Source of the DNA: [Empedobacter] haloabium
GTDB lineage: Bacteria; Pseudomonadota; Gammaproteobacteria; Burkholderiales; Burkholderiaceae_D
DNA: 64,000 nucleotides
Assembly (NCBI GenBank): GCA_008011715.2
Contig: CP136508.1
Coordinates: forward strand, 2,790,001 to 2,854,000
Direction of reading: 5' to 3'
Position numbers and translations under genes: made by a program. The notes below the pieces were generated by a model that saw only the letters and a program-made list of their open reading frames with translations, searched no databases and was not told the origin of the DNA. This document shows, piece by piece, positions 1 to 9,042 of the stretch (the stretch's first letter is position 1; every line of letters starts with the position of its first letter).

Positions 1-2163
1 ACCATCGACAGCCTGCGGGCCCCCAGTCAGGGCAGCACCCGCTTTCACTTCGCGCTGGAAGATGTCCTGGCGCCCGCCAAGATGGCGATACCGCCGCGCA
101 TTGCGCTGTCCTGGTACGGCAGCGACGGCAGCCCGACGCGGGCCGTGCGCCCGGGCGAGCGCTGGCAACTCAAGGTGCGGCTGCAGCGGCCGCACGGCAA
201 CGCCAACCCGGGCGGCTTCGATTACGAGCTGTGGCTGCTGGAGCAGGGCGTGCGTGCCACGGGCTACGTCCGCAGCGAAGGTCCGAACCGGCGACTGGCC
301 GCGTTCGTGCCGACGCCGCACAACTTCGTGCAGCGCTCGCGCGACCGGTTGCGCGAGCGTATCCTGGCCGCGCTGGCGGACCGGCCGTACGCCGGCGTCA
401 TCGTCGCGCTCGTGGTCGGCGACCAGCGCGGCATCGGGCAGGCCGACTGGCAGGTATTCACCCGCACCGGCATCGGCCACCTGGTGTCGATCTCCGGCCT
501 GCACATCACGATGATTGCTGGCCTGGTGGCCGGTATCGCATCCTGGCTGTGGCGCCGGTCCTTCCTGATGCCCACCCTGCAGCTGCCCCTGCGCCTGCCG
601 GCGCAGAAGGTGGCCGCGCTGGCCGGCATGCTGGCGGCCCTGGGCTACGTGCTGCTGGCCGGCTTCGGCGTGCCGGCGCAGCGCACCCTGTACATGCTGG
701 GCGTCGTCGCGCTGGCGCTGTGGACAGGTCGCTTGCCGGGCGTAACGCACGTGCTGGCACTGGCGGCCGGCGTCGTCGTGCTGCTCGATCCATGGGCCGT
801 GATGTGGCCGGGGTTCTGGCTGTCGTTCGGCGCCGTGGCGCTGATCCTGTACGCGACCGTGGGGCGCACCGCCGTCTACAAGCAGGCACCGGCCGCCGAC
901 GCGCCGCCTGACCAGACCCGGCGCGGCCGTCCATTGACGCGGCGCCAGCGGCTGATGCAGGCCCTGCACGGCGCCGCGCTGACGCAGTATGCGGTGACGC
1001 TCGGGCTGGTGCCGCTGACGATGCTGCTGTTCGCCCAGGTCTCCGTAGTCAGCCCGTTGGCCAATGCCATCGCGATCCCGGTCGTCAGCCTGCTGGTGAC
1101 GCCGCTGGCCCTGGCGGGCGGCGTGCTGCCCGAGCCGCTTGCCACGCCGCTGCTCCTGACGGCACATGCGGTCGTCGAACTGCTGGCGGCGCTGCTGCGC
1201 TGGCTCAGCGCCGGCCGCCTGGCCGTGTGGGCGGCACCGGCGCCGGCGTGGTGGACCTTCGCGCTGGCCCTGGCCGGCACCTGCTGGCTGCTGGCCCCGC
1301 GCGGCTGGCCCAATCGCTGGCTGGGCCTGGCGACCTGGGTGCCGCTGCTGGCCGCCCAGCCGGACGCGCCGGCAGCGGGCACGCTGCGCATCGTCGCTTT
1401 CGACGTGGGTCAGGGCATGGCCGTGCTGGTCGAAACGTCCGGCCACCGCCTGCTGTACGACACCGGGCCGGCCTACGGTCCCGATGCCGACGCGGGCAGC
1501 CGCGTCATCGTTCCCTACCTGCGCTGGCGCGGCATCGAGCGGCTCGACGGCGTCATCGTCAGCCATGGCGACACCGACCACGTGGGCGGCGCGCTGTCGC
1601 TGCTGCGCGCGGTGCCCGCCGGCTGGCTGCTGTCGTCGCTGGCGCCGGCCCATCCGGTCGTGCAGGCAGCGCCGCGCCAGGTGCCATGCGCCGCGGGCCA
1701 GGGCTGGACCTGGGACGGCATCCGCTTCGACGTGCTGCATCCGACAGCGGCCAGCCACGCCGACGGTACGATCAAGTCGAACGCGCGCAGCTGCGTCCTG
1801 CGCATCGGCGCGCCCGGCGGGACGGTGCTGCTGGCCGGCGACATCGAGGCGGCGCAGGAAACCGAATTGCTGGCGCGTGGCGCGCGGCTGCGGGCCGACG
1901 TGCTGCTGGCGCCGCACCACGGCAGCGGCACCTCGTCCACGCCGGCGTTCCTGGCCGCCGTGCGGCCGCGTGTGGCCGTCTTCCAGGTGGGCTACCGCAA
2001 CCGTTACCGGCATCCGAAAGCCGCGGTGTACGAGCGCTATGGGGCGCTGGGCGTGGAGCGGGTGCGGACGGACGAGGCGGGGGCCGTGACGCTATTGCTG
2101 GACGGGGCCGTCGGCATGACAGCCCAGCGGCAGGCCCAGCCCCGCTATTGGCACGCCCGCTGA
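1..2163 (+). CDS. comEC: ComEC/Rec2-type DNA uptake channel, 5' end outside window
   Basis: Inner-membrane competence protein that carries transforming single-stranded DNA into the cytoplasm. The frame is open from base 1, so the start lies upstream of the window; about 720 residues are visible. In order they show a soluble OB-like stretch, the Competence domain with a GHLVSISGLHITMIAGLVAG-type motif near base 475 followed by many hydrophobic helices, and a C-terminal metallo-beta-lactamase domain with HGDTDHVGG (near base 1565) and a later APHHGSGTSS motif. This order is the full-length ComEC arrangement. The next gene starts 60 bases downstream on the same strand. Family identity is clear; whether this strain is naturally competent cannot be seen here. 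Confidence 0.95.
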   Translation, partial: TIDSLRAPSQGSTRFHFALEDVLAPAKMAIPPRIALSWYGSDGSPTRAVRPGERWQLKVRLQRPHGNANPGGFDYELWLLEQGVRATGYVRSEGPNRRLAAFVPTPHNFVQRSRDRLRERILAALADRPYAGVIVALVVGDQRGIGQADWQVFTRTGIGHLVSISGLHITMIAGLVAGIASWLWRRSFLMPTLQLPLRLPAQKVAALAGMLAALGYVLLAGFGVPAQRTLYMLGVVALALWTGRLPGVTHVLALAAGVVVLLDPWAVMWPGFWLSFGAVALILYATVGRTAVYKQAPAADAPPDQTRRGRPLTRRQRLMQALHGAALTQYAVTLGLVPLTMLLFAQVSVVSPLANAIAIPVVSLLVTPLALAGGVLPEPLATPLLLTAHAVVELLAALLRWLSAGRLAVWAAPAPAWWTFALALAGTCWLLAPRGWPNRWLGLATWVPLLAAQPDAPAAGTLRIVAFDVGQGMAVLVETSGHRLLYDTGPAYGPDADAGSRVIVPYLRWRGIERLDGVIVSHGDTDHVGGALSLLRAVPAGWLLSSLAPAHPVVQAAPRQVPCAAGQGWTWDGIRFDVLHPTAASHADGTIKSNARSCVLRIGAPGGTVLLAGDIEAAQETELLARGARLRADVLLAPHHGSGTSSTPAFLAAVRPRVAVFQVGYRNRYRHPKAAVYERYGALGVERVRTDEAGAVTLLLDGAVGMTAQRQAQPRYWHAR

Positions 2164-2223
2164 CGCCACCCATTAGAATACCCCCACCAAACTTTCCCCC
2201 GCATTGCCCCTACAATCGCCTGC

Positions 2224-3054
2224 ATGACAAAACCGAAACTGCATTTTTCGCACGCCAACAGCTACCCGGCCGGCACCTACCGCCAGCTGTTCGAGCTGCT
2301 GGCGGCCGACTTCGAGGTCGGCGCCCTCGACATGCACGGCCATAACCCACACTATCCGGTGGGGGATGGCTGGCACCGCCTGGTCGACGAATTGATCGAT
2401 GAGCTGGAGCGCCGCTACCGGGGCGAGCCCGTGATCCTGGTCGGCCATTCGCTGGGCGGGATGCTCAGCCTGATGGCGGCGGCACGGCGGCCGGAACTGG
2501 CGCGCTGCGTCGTCATGCTGGACTCGCCCGTGGTGGCGGGCTGGCGCGCCACCGTCTGGCGCGTGGCCAAGGCCATGGGGCTGGGCGAGCGGCTGTCGCC
2601 GGCACGGCTGTCCGTCAAGCGGCGCGACTGCTGGCCCAGCGTGGAGGACGCCATGCGCCACTTCGCCAGCAAGGAGCTGTTCGCGGCCTGGGCGCCCGGC
2701 GTGTTGCAGGATTACCTGGACGCCGGCCTGGAGCCGTGCGCGGACGGCGTGCGCCTGCGCTTTACCCGGGAAGGCGAAACCGCCGTCTATCAATCGCTGC
2801 CGCACCATATCGGCAAGCTGGTGGCGCGCGGGCTGCCGGTACCGGCCGGCTACCTGGCCGGCGTCGCATCCGAGGAGAACCGCATGGCCGGGCTGGAGGC
2901 CACGCGCGCGCTGGTCGGCCGGCACCTGCGCATGATGCCGGGCGGGCACCTGTTCCCGATGGAGGCGCCGGCGCTGACGGCGCAAGCGATCCGCGCGATG
3001 ATCGCCGAGCTGCTGGCGTCTAAAATTGTCGAAAGATCGGCCTCGATCGCGTAA
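2224..3054 (+). CDS. Alpha/beta hydrolase
   Basis: A 276-residue cytoplasmic alpha/beta-hydrolase-fold protein. The nucleophile elbow GHSLGG places the catalytic Ser at residue 76, and a late GGHLFPME segment supplies the probable catalytic His. A cap-like helical insertion lies between about residues 110 and 200. There is no signal peptide. The substrate cannot be told from the sequence; such proteins are often esterases or lactonases. It is the last gene before a weak GC-rich hairpin (3069-3093), and dcd begins 68 bases downstream on the same strand. The ATG start is used without an obvious Shine-Dalgarno sequence. Confidence 0.85.
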   Translation: MTKPKLHFSHANSYPAGTYRQLFELLAADFEVGALDMHGHNPHYPVGDGWHRLVDELIDELERRYRGEPVILVGHSLGGMLSLMAAARRPELARCVVMLDSPVVAGWRATVWRVAKAMGLGERLSPARLSVKRRDCWPSVEDAMRHFASKELFAAWAPGVLQDYLDAGLEPCADGVRLRFTREGETAVYQSLPHHIGKLVARGLPVPAGYLAGVASEENRMAGLEATRALVGRHLRMMPGGHLFPMEAPALTAQAIRAMIAELLASKIVERSASIA

Positions 3055-3068
3055 AATCGCTGCCATCC

Positions 3069-3096
3069 GGCCGCGGCCATTCCTGGCGCGGCCTTT
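3069..3096 (+). terminator. Possible weak hairpin terminator
   Basis: GGCCGCG (3069-3075) can pair with CGCGGCC (3087-3093), followed by only three T residues. It lies between the hydrolase gene and dcd. The short T-run makes intrinsic termination doubtful. Confidence 0.3.
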
Positions 3097-3122
3097 CGGC
3101 AAACGATACGATTGAACAGCAG

Positions 3123-3689
3123 ATGACGATTAAAAGCGATAAATGGATCCGCAAGATGGCGGAACAACACGGCATGATCGAGCCCTTCGAACCGGGCCAG
3201 ATCCGGGCCGAGGCGGGCCGCAAGGTGATCTCGTACGGCACTTCGTCGTATGGCTACGACATCCGCTGCGCCGACGAATTCAAGGTCTTCACCAACATCA
3301 ACAGCACGATCGTCGATCCGAAGAACTTCGATTCGAACTCGTTCGTGGACGTCAAGAGCGACGTCTGCATCATCCCGCCCAACTCGTTCGCGCTGGCGCG
3401 CACCATCGAGTACTTCCGCATCCCGCGCAACGTGCTGACCGTCTGCCTGGGCAAGTCGACCTATGCGCGCTGCGGCATCATCGTCAACGTGACGCCGTTC
3501 GAACCGGAATGGGAAGGCTACGTGACCCTGGAGTTCTCCAACACGACGCCGCTGCCGGCCAAGATCTACGCCGGCGAGGGCTGCGCCCAGGTGCTGTTCT
3601 TCGAAAGCGACGAGATCTGCGAGACGTCCTACAAGGACCGCAACGGCAAGTATCAGGGCCAGCACGGCGTGACCTTGCCGAAGGCCTGA
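3123..3689 (+). CDS. dcd: dCTP deaminase
   Basis: Deaminates dCTP to dUTP, the first step toward dTMP in many Proteobacteria; thyA, which completes the route, is also in this window (25410-26381). The protein has 188 residues, close to the usual 188-193. It shows the [10 protein letters not shown] region near the N terminus, the [20 protein letters not shown] stretch that carries the catalytic Glu region, and the [11 protein letters not shown] segment of the trimer core. The gene ends 18 bases from the convergent cpxA gene. Identification rests on length and continuous family motifs. Confidence 0.96.
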   Translation: MTIKSDKWIRKMAEQHGMIEPFEPGQIRAEAGRKVISYGTSSYGYDIRCADEFKVFTNINSTIVDPKNFDSNSFVDVKSDVCIIPPNSFALARTIEYFRIPRNVLTVCLGKSTYARCGIIVNVTPFEPEWEGYVTLEFSNTTPLPAKIYAGEGCAQVLFFESDEICETSYKDRNGKYQGQHGVTLPKA

Positions 3690-3707
3690 TTGCCAGGCCG
3701 TTGCCGC

Positions 3708-5132
3708 TCAGTCGAGCGGCAGCACGATTTCCACGCACAGGCCGCCTCCGTCGCGGTTGCTGGCGACGATGGTGCCGCCATGCTGGCGCACCACCTGCTG
3801 GGCGATCGCCAGGCCCAGGCCGTGGCCTTCGACGTCCTTTTCCGTGCCGCTGCTGCGGAAGAAGGGCTGGAAGATCGTCGCCAGGTCGCTTGCGGCAACG
3901 CCGGGACCGCGGTCCAGCACGCGGATCTCCAGCCGCGGCCCGGGCGCCTGCGCAGCGACCACCACCGTGGCGCCCACGGGACTGTGCTTGATGGCGTTGC
4001 GCACCACGTTCTCGATGGCGCGCGCCAGCAGGTCCGGTTCGCCCAGCATCGTCACCTCCGCCTCGCCTTCCTGCACGACCGCGCGCCCCTGCGCGCTGGC
4101 CTCGAACTGCGCGTCCGCCACGATCTGGTACAGCAGCTCGGCCACGTCGATCTCCTGCCGGCTGGCCGCCAGCGCGCCGGCCTCCAGGCGCGACAACGTC
4201 AACAGTTCGCCCACCAGCTTGTCCATGCGCACGCTCTCGCGCTCGATGCGCTGCAATGACGCCAGCATGCGCTCCGGCTTCTGGTACGCCAGGCCGATGG
4301 CCGCCTGCAGCCGCGCTAGCGGCGAGCGCAGCTCGTGCGAGACATCGTGCAGCAGGCGGGTCTGGCCGTCCATCAGGCGGCGCAGGCGCGCCGTCATGCG
4401 GTCGAAATCGCGTCCCAGGTCGCTCAGCTCGTCGCCAGCGCGGCCCACGCGGGCGAAACGGGGCGCCAGGTCGCCGTGCGACGCGGCCTCGAACGCCTGC
4501 CGCAGCGCGCGGATCGGACGGGCGAAATACCATGCCAGCAGCGCCGCGAACAACAGGCTGGCCAGCACCGCCGCGGCCAGCGGCACGAACGGCGTCAAGG
4601 GCTGGAAGCGCGCGCCGGGTGGGCCGGGCCGGCGCTCATCGCGCCGGGGCGGGCGCGCGCCGTCGGGTGGTGGACCCGGGTGGGGAACCATGCCGGCCAG
4701 GCCACTGCCGCGCGCCTCGAGTCCGCCCTGGCGCGCACGCGCCGGCACGAACAGCAGATACTGGCGCCCGTTCGGCAGCGTGATCCGGCGCACCACCCGG
4801 GTGTCGCCTTTGGCCAGCACGGCGCGCGCCTCGGCCAGCATCGTCGCATCGACGATCCGGCCCAAGAGCTCCTTGCCGCTGCCGTCCACGGCAAACACGC
4901 GGTGCCGGCCCATGTTTTCCAGCAGCCGGGCCAGGGCGGCCGGGCCGCCCGCGTCCAGCGTGGCGGCGGCCGATTCGATTGCCAGTTCGGCCGGCGGGCC
5001 GGTGTCGATGTCGAGCCGCCGTTCCTGCGCGCTGGCGCGGTTCTTCAGCCACAGGGCGCCGCCGATGCCGACGGTGGCGGCCGCCTGCGCCAGCAGGATC
5101 GACAGGAAGAACTTCCAGAACAGGCGGCCCAT
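3708..5132 (-). CDS. cpxA: CpxA-like envelope-stress sensor histidine kinase
   Basis: A 474-residue membrane kinase. Residues 5-28 form TM1, and about 30-180 form a periplasmic sensor that ends in a Pro/Arg-rich stretch. Residues 181-204 form TM2, followed by HAMP and the H-box SHELRSPLARLQ with phospho-acceptor His266. C-terminal ATPase motifs follow: a N-box with NAIKHS, DRGPG, and GHGLGLAIAQ. The H-box resembles CpxA. The start at 5132 (MGRLFWKFF) is chosen because TM1 begins immediately and the response-regulator gene ends only 8 bases upstream; the reading frame extends further but as a shadow. It forms an operon with the upstream regulator. CpxR-box-like sites and a CpxP-like gene next door support the assignment. 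Confidence 0.88.
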   Translation of the reverse strand: MGRLFWKFFLSILLAQAAATVGIGGALWLKNRASAQERRLDIDTGPPAELAIESAAATLDAGGPAALARLLENMGRHRVFAVDGSGKELLGRIVDATMLAEARAVLAKGDTRVVRRITLPNGRQYLLFVPARARQGGLEARGSGLAGMVPHPGPPPDGARPPRRDERRPGPPGARFQPLTPFVPLAAAVLASLLFAALLAWYFARPIRALRQAFEAASHGDLAPRFARVGRAGDELSDLGRDFDRMTARLRRLMDGQTRLLHDVSHELRSPLARLQAAIGLAYQKPERMLASLQRIERESVRMDKLVGELLTLSRLEAGALAASRQEIDVAELLYQIVADAQFEASAQGRAVVQEGEAEVTMLGEPDLLARAIENVVRNAIKHSPVGATVVVAAQAPGPRLEIRVLDRGPGVAASDLATIFQPFFRSSGTEKDVEGHGLGLAIAQQVVRQHGGTIVASNRDGGGLCVEIVLPLD

Positions 5133-5140
5133 GCGCGCTC

Positions 5141-5842
5141 TCAATCGCGGATCAGCTGGTAACCCATCCGGTACACGGTCTGCAGGCAGGAGCGCCCATC
5201 GGCCAGGGTCCCCAGCTTGTGGCGCAGGCTGGACAGGTGCACGTCGATATTGCGGTCGAAACGCGCCAGCGGCCGGCCCAGGCCCTGTTCCGACAACGTG
5301 TTCTTGCTGACCGGCTTGCCGGCATTGCGCGCCAATACTTCCAGCAGGTTGAACTCCGTGCTGGTCAGCTCCAGCGTCGCGCCGGCCCAGGTGGCGCGGC
5401 GCTGTTCCGGCCACATCGTCAGCTGGCCGACCACCAGCGGCGCCGACGCCAGCTGGTCCAGCGGCGAACCCTGGGTGCGGCGCAGGATGGCGCGGATGCG
5501 CGCCGTCAGCTCGCGTGGCGTGCAGGGCTTGGTCACGTAGTCGTCCGCGCCCAGTTCCAGGCCGACGATGCGGTCGGTATCGTCGCCACGGGCCGTCAGC
5601 ATGAGGATCGGCATGCGGCTGGCCGCGCGGATGCGGCGCAGCGTTTCCAGTCCGTTCATGCGCGGCATCATCACGTCCAGGATGGCGATGGCATACTGGC
5701 CCGTCAGCGCGCAGGCGGTACCCGCCTCGCCGTCATGGGCCGCCTTTACCGCGAAACCTTCCTGCTCCAGGTATTCCTGGAACATGCCGACCAGTTCGAC
5801 GTCGTCGTCGATCAGCAAAACCTTGCTCGTTACACCATTCAT
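5141..5842 (-). CDS. cpxR: CpxR-like OmpR-family response regulator
   Basis: A 233-residue transcription factor. The receiver domain (residues about 8-120) has the acidic IDDD pocket and phospho-acceptor Asp56 in AIAILDVMMP, followed by a winged-helix DNA-binding domain (about 135-230) containing LTSTEFNLLEVLA and a YRMGYQLI wing. It lies directly upstream of cpxA and is divergently transcribed from the Spy/CpxP-like gene. The 186-base gap between them carries six TTTAC (GTAAA) half-sites, which suggests autoregulation, as known for CpxR in enterobacteria. Confidence 0.9.
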   Translation of the reverse strand: MNGVTSKVLLIDDDVELVGMFQEYLEQEGFAVKAAHDGEAGTACALTGQYAIAILDVMMPRMNGLETLRRIRAASRMPILMLTARGDDTDRIVGLELGADDYVTKPCTPRELTARIRAILRRTQGSPLDQLASAPLVVGQLTMWPEQRRATWAGATLELTSTEFNLLEVLARNAGKPVSKNTLSEQGLGRPLARFDRNIDVHLSSLRHKLGTLADGRSCLQTVYRMGYQLIRD

Positions 5843-5904
5843 CGCTGCTTGTGGGTCTATGTGGTCGGGCCATGATAACGCAGCGGCGCGAGTGCGCGCG
5901 GCGT

Positions 5905-5978
5905 TTTACCCGCTTTTACACCGCTCCCCTTTACCTGTTTTTTTTACCTGCTTTTACAAGCGGCTGACGGCGCTTTAC
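5905..5978. promoter_or_regulatory. Array of CpxR-box half-sites
   Basis: TTTAC occurs at 5905, 5915, 5930, 5943, 5953 and 5974; on the minus strand these read GTAAA. The pairs 5905/5915 and 5943/5953 have exactly five bases between half-sites, matching the described CpxR box GTAAA-N5-GTAAA. The sites sit between the divergent cpxR and Spy/CpxP-like genes, so one array could control both. Confidence 0.75.
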
Positions 5979-6028
5979 AAAGGTCGCACCAACAATGGCG
6001 GCTCCCATGCAATCAACAGGAGTGCCGG

Positions 6029-6598
6029 ATGAACAAGATGAACAAGATGCTAACCATGCTGGCCGCCGCCGCCCTGGCGCTGCCGCTGGCCAGCCACGCC
6101 GCCGTGGACGGCGAGGACGGCGGGCCAGCGCCGCGCGGTTTCCAGGACGCAGGGGCGCCGGAGACGCGGCCGCTGCCGCCACGCCAGGAGGCCCTGCGCG
6201 GGGGCGACGACTTCGGCCGCCCGCGCGGCCCGCATGCCGCGCCGCCATGCTGGCTGTCCGGAGCGCCGGGTCGCGCCGTGCCGTTCCTGCGCGGTCTCGA
6301 GTTGACCGAAACCCAGGAAGACAAGGTGTTTGCGATCCTGCACGCCCAGGCACCGTACCTGCGCGAACAGCATAAGGCGCACGAGAAGGCCGAGCGGGCG
6401 CTGTTCGCGCTGCACGGCGCGGCCAAGTACGACGACGCGGCGGCGGCGAAGCTGGCGCAGGCGTCCGCCCAGGCCATGGCCAATATCACGCTGCAGCACC
6501 TGCGCACGGAGCAGAAAGTGCTGGCCGTGCTGACGGCCGAGCAGCGCAAGCAGGTCGAGGAAGCGAAAGCACGGCCGGGCCGCCCAGCACGCCCTTGA
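6029..6598 (+). CDS. Spy/CpxP-like periplasmic protein with two LTxxQ motifs
   Basis: A 189-residue secreted protein. The signal peptide covers residues 1 to about 23 (MNKMNKM, then a hydrophobic Ala/Leu run ending in SHAA). After a low-complexity Gly/Pro/Arg linker, the helical core holds LTETQ near residue 92 and LTAEQ near residue 170. These are the paired LTxxQ motifs of the Spy/CpxP/CnrX-like superfamily of periplasmic chaperones and metal-stress sensors. The start at 6029 is preceded by AGGAG. Its place opposite cpxRA, across six CpxR-type half-sites, suggests it is either the feedback inhibitor of the kinase (as CpxP) or a regulated chaperone (as Spy); the sequence does not separate the two. 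Confidence 0.82.
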   Translation: MNKMNKMLTMLAAAALALPLASHAAVDGEDGGPAPRGFQDAGAPETRPLPPRQEALRGGDDFGRPRGPHAAPPCWLSGAPGRAVPFLRGLELTETQEDKVFAILHAQAPYLREQHKAHEKAERALFALHGAAKYDDAAAAKLAQASAQAMANITLQHLRTEQKVLAVLTAEQRKQVEEAKARPGRPARP

Positions 6599-6614
6599 GA
6601 ACACGGAGAGACCC

Positions 6615-7508
6615 ATGGAACATCACGATCACGGCTTGGCGCACGACCTGCAGGCCATGTTGAACACGGCCGCCGGCCGCCGCCAGTCGTTGCGCTGGCT
6701 GTTCGCCGGCGCGGCCGCCTTGCCGCTGCTGGGCTGCGGCGGCTCGTCCGCCAGCACCGACAGCGGCGGCGCGACCGACAGCAGCGGTACCACGGGCAGC
6801 GCGGGCAGCACGGGCAGCACGGGCAGCACAGGCACCAGCACGGGGACGGGCGCGAGCGGCAGCTGCGCCGTCATCCCCGAGGAGACGGGTGGACCGTATC
6901 CGGCCGACGGCACCAACAGCAATCGCGGCGGCGTCGTCAACGTGCTGACGCAGAGCGGCGTGGTGCGCAGCGACATCCGCGCCAGCTTCGGTGCGGCCAG
7001 CGGCACGGCGGCCGGGGTGCCGCTGACGATCAAGCTGCACATCATCAATGCCAACAACGCGTGCACGGCGGCGGGCGGCTTCGCCGTCTACCTGTGGCAC
7101 TGCGACCGCGACGGCAACTACTCGCTGTATTCGTCCGGCGTGACGAACCAGAACTACCTGCGCGGGGTGCAGGAGGCGGACGCCAACGGCGACCTCGCCT
7201 TCACGACGATCTTCCCGGGCTGCTATGCCGGCCGCATGCCGCACGTGCATTTCGAGGTGTACCCGACCCTGGCCAAGGCGGCCAGCGCGGCGAATCGCAT
7301 CAAGACCTCGCAGTTCACCTTCCCGCTGGCGACCTGCAACGAGGTGTACGCGACGGCCGGCTATGCCACCAGCGTGCGCAACCTGGCGCAGATGAGCTTT
7401 GCCACCGATAACGTCTTCAGCGACGGCCATGCGCTGCAGCTGGCCACGATGAGCGGCAATGCCAGCGACGGCTATGTCGCTACCCTGACCGTCGCCGTCG
7501 TCGCCTGA
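6615..7508 (+). CDS. Exported intradiol-dioxygenase-like protein (Tat/lipobox N terminus)
   Basis: A 297-residue protein related to catechol/protocatechuate intradiol dioxygenases, which use a Tyr2-His2 non-haem Fe(III) site. The expected ligands are present: GPYP near residue 93, and a Y-x-GR-xx-HVH cluster near residue 210. The N terminus has an RRQSLRW twin-arginine-like motif, then a hydrophobic run and LLGCGG, which fits a lipobox. A Ser/Gly/Thr-rich linker of about 40 residues follows. It is therefore probably exported and lipid-anchored, unlike the cytoplasmic catabolic enzymes. It starts 16 bases after the Spy/CpxP-like gene and may be co-transcribed with it. The substrate is unknown. 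Confidence 0.82.
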   Translation: MEHHDHGLAHDLQAMLNTAAGRRQSLRWLFAGAAALPLLGCGGSSASTDSGGATDSSGTTGSAGSTGSTGSTGTSTGTGASGSCAVIPEETGGPYPADGTNSNRGGVVNVLTQSGVVRSDIRASFGAASGTAAGVPLTIKLHIINANNACTAAGGFAVYLWHCDRDGNYSLYSSGVTNQNYLRGVQEADANGDLAFTTIFPGCYAGRMPHVHFEVYPTLAKAASAANRIKTSQFTFPLATCNEVYATAGYATSVRNLAQMSFATDNVFSDGHALQLATMSGNASDGYVATLTVAVVA

Positions 7509-7692
7509 CGCGGCTTGCCCCCGCGGCGAAAATCGTTTCGCCCGTTTTCGCCCGGCCGCCGTGCCGGGCGAAGTCCATTTCGGCGCCTGTCGCCGATTCC
7601 CGCGCTTTTGCCCCGCCGGCGCGCTGGCACACCGTTTGCACTACTCCGATTGGGCACCGCACTTCGCGGTGCCGCCAGCCGGAGAGCGTGTC

Positions 7693-8271
7693 ATGGACCG
7701 TCGCCTGATCGACTACAAGCCTGAAATGGAATTCGGCGCCGTGCCCGGCGCCGGCCACGACGAAGCGGGCGAAATGGCGTTCGCCGCGCAGTTGCTGGAA
7801 GCGCAGTCGCCGCAGGCACTGGACAGCGTGCTGTACGACCTGATCGCGCATGGCGGCAGCGCCGCTCCGGTGGCACAGCCGATCGCCGTCACGCTGCGGC
7901 GCGCGGCCCGGCTCGTCTTCCCGCTCAACGGCACCCGGGCCCCGGGCGACCTGAAACGCAAGGCGGCCGCCATCTTCGGCCTGGAGCTGGAGGGGCTGAG
8001 CCCGGAGGACAAGGAATTCGAAGTGGCGCGCCGCTTTGTGCGGCTGGCCGGCGACGCCCTGGACGAGGCGCGGGCACGCAGCGGGCAAGGGCCGGCGCAG
8101 GCCGCCCAGCTGGCCTTGCTGCATGCCGCGCGCCGGCACGCCCCCGGGCTGCTGCGCCAGGCCGCGGCCCAGCCGGGGCGCAGGTCGCGCCAGCGCGACC
8201 GGATCACCAGGCATAACGAAGAAGGCGGCGCATTCCAGCCCGTCAATTGGCAGCAACCGGAGTTCTTTTGA
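7693..8271 (+). CDS. Uncharacterised paralogue A, lacking the glycine-zipper core
   Basis: A 192-residue protein of unrecognised family. It shares two blocks with the genes at 8303 and 14326: an N-terminal AAQLLEAQSPQALDSVLYDL helix, and the acidic block LELEGLSPEDKEFEVARRF followed by VRLAGDA (about residues 98-125). Between them it lacks the long glycine-rich hydrophobic run that its paralogues have. The C terminus is Arg/Gln-rich. The start at 7693 is supported by GGAGAG ten bases upstream; the reading frame is open further upstream without conserved content. First gene of the 7.7-15.6 kb cluster; 31 bases separate it from paralogue B. No function can be assigned. Confidence 0.75.
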   Translation: MDRRLIDYKPEMEFGAVPGAGHDEAGEMAFAAQLLEAQSPQALDSVLYDLIAHGGSAAPVAQPIAVTLRRAARLVFPLNGTRAPGDLKRKAAAIFGLELEGLSPEDKEFEVARRFVRLAGDALDEARARSGQGPAQAAQLALLHAARRHAPGLLRQAAAQPGRRSRQRDRITRHNEEGGAFQPVNWQQPEFF

Positions 8272-8302
8272 CCGCAGTATTCAACCGAAACGGGAGTTCA
8301 TC

Positions 8303-9037
8303 ATGCACGACATCGACCGCACGACCCTGGAATTTGGCCAGGAAACCGGGTTTGAAATGGAACAGTACGAGTTTGGCCAAGGCGGCCAGGGCGAATGGTC
8401 CGGCGAGGGCGGCGGCCTGCTGTCCGAGGCGGACGAGATGGAGCTGGCCAACGAGCTGCTCTCCGTCAGCAACGAACAGGAGCTGGACCAGTTCCTCGGC
8501 AACTTCCTGAAAAAGGCCGCCTCGGTGGCCGGCAACGTGATCCGTTCGCCGATCGGCCAGGCCGTCGGCGGCGTGCTGAAGGGCGTCGCCAAGAAGGCGA
8601 TCCCGCTGGCCGGCGGCGCCATCGGCGGCTATTTCGGCGGCCCGCTGGGCGCCAAGATCGGCAGCGGCCTGGCCTCGGCCGCGGGCAGCGCCCTGGGGCT
8701 CGAAGCGGAGGGCGAGCTGTCCGGCGAGGACCGTGAGTTCGAGGGCGCCAAGACCTTCGTGCGGCTGGCGGCGGACACCGTCAACAAGGCCGCGCAGGCC
8801 CGTGGCGGCGACCCGCGCCAGATCGCGCAGCAGGCCGCCACGGCGGCAGCCAAGCAGTTCGCGCCCGGCCTGCTGGGCCAGGGCGGCCGCGCCGGCGGTG
8901 GCCAGTCCGGTTCCTTTGGCGGCAGCCAGGGGCGCCAGGGCGGCATGGGCGGCCTGGCTGGCGGCGCCGCCGCGAACGGCGGCCGCAGCGGGCGCTGGGT
9001 GCGCCAGGGCCGCAAGATCGTGCTGTACGGCGCCTGA
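8303..9037 (+). CDS. Uncharacterised paralogue B with glycine-zipper core
   Basis: A 244-residue protein of unrecognised family. The N terminus is acidic and aromatic (LEFGQETGFEMEQYEFG). A helical block ELLSVSNEQELDQFLGNFLK follows. Residues about 70-140 form a glycine/alanine-rich hydrophobic stretch with many GxxxG spacings, typical of glycine zippers that insert in or associate with membranes. The shared block GEDREFEGAKTFVRLAAD follows, and the tail is Gly/Ser/Gln-rich and ends in RWVRQGRKIVLYGA. The start has CGGGAG upstream. It sits between paralogue A and the HExxH protein, with 5 bases to the latter. A membrane-active or scaffold role is inference only. Confidence 0.78.
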   Translation: MHDIDRTTLEFGQETGFEMEQYEFGQGGQGEWSGEGGGLLSEADEMELANELLSVSNEQELDQFLGNFLKKAASVAGNVIRSPIGQAVGGVLKGVAKKAIPLAGGAIGGYFGGPLGAKIGSGLASAAGSALGLEAEGELSGEDREFEGAKTFVRLAADTVNKAAQARGGDPRQIAQQAATAAAKQFAPGLLGQGGRAGGGQSGSFGGSQGRQGGMGGLAGGAAANGGRSGRWVRQGRKIVLYGA

Positions 9038-9042
9038 CGATC

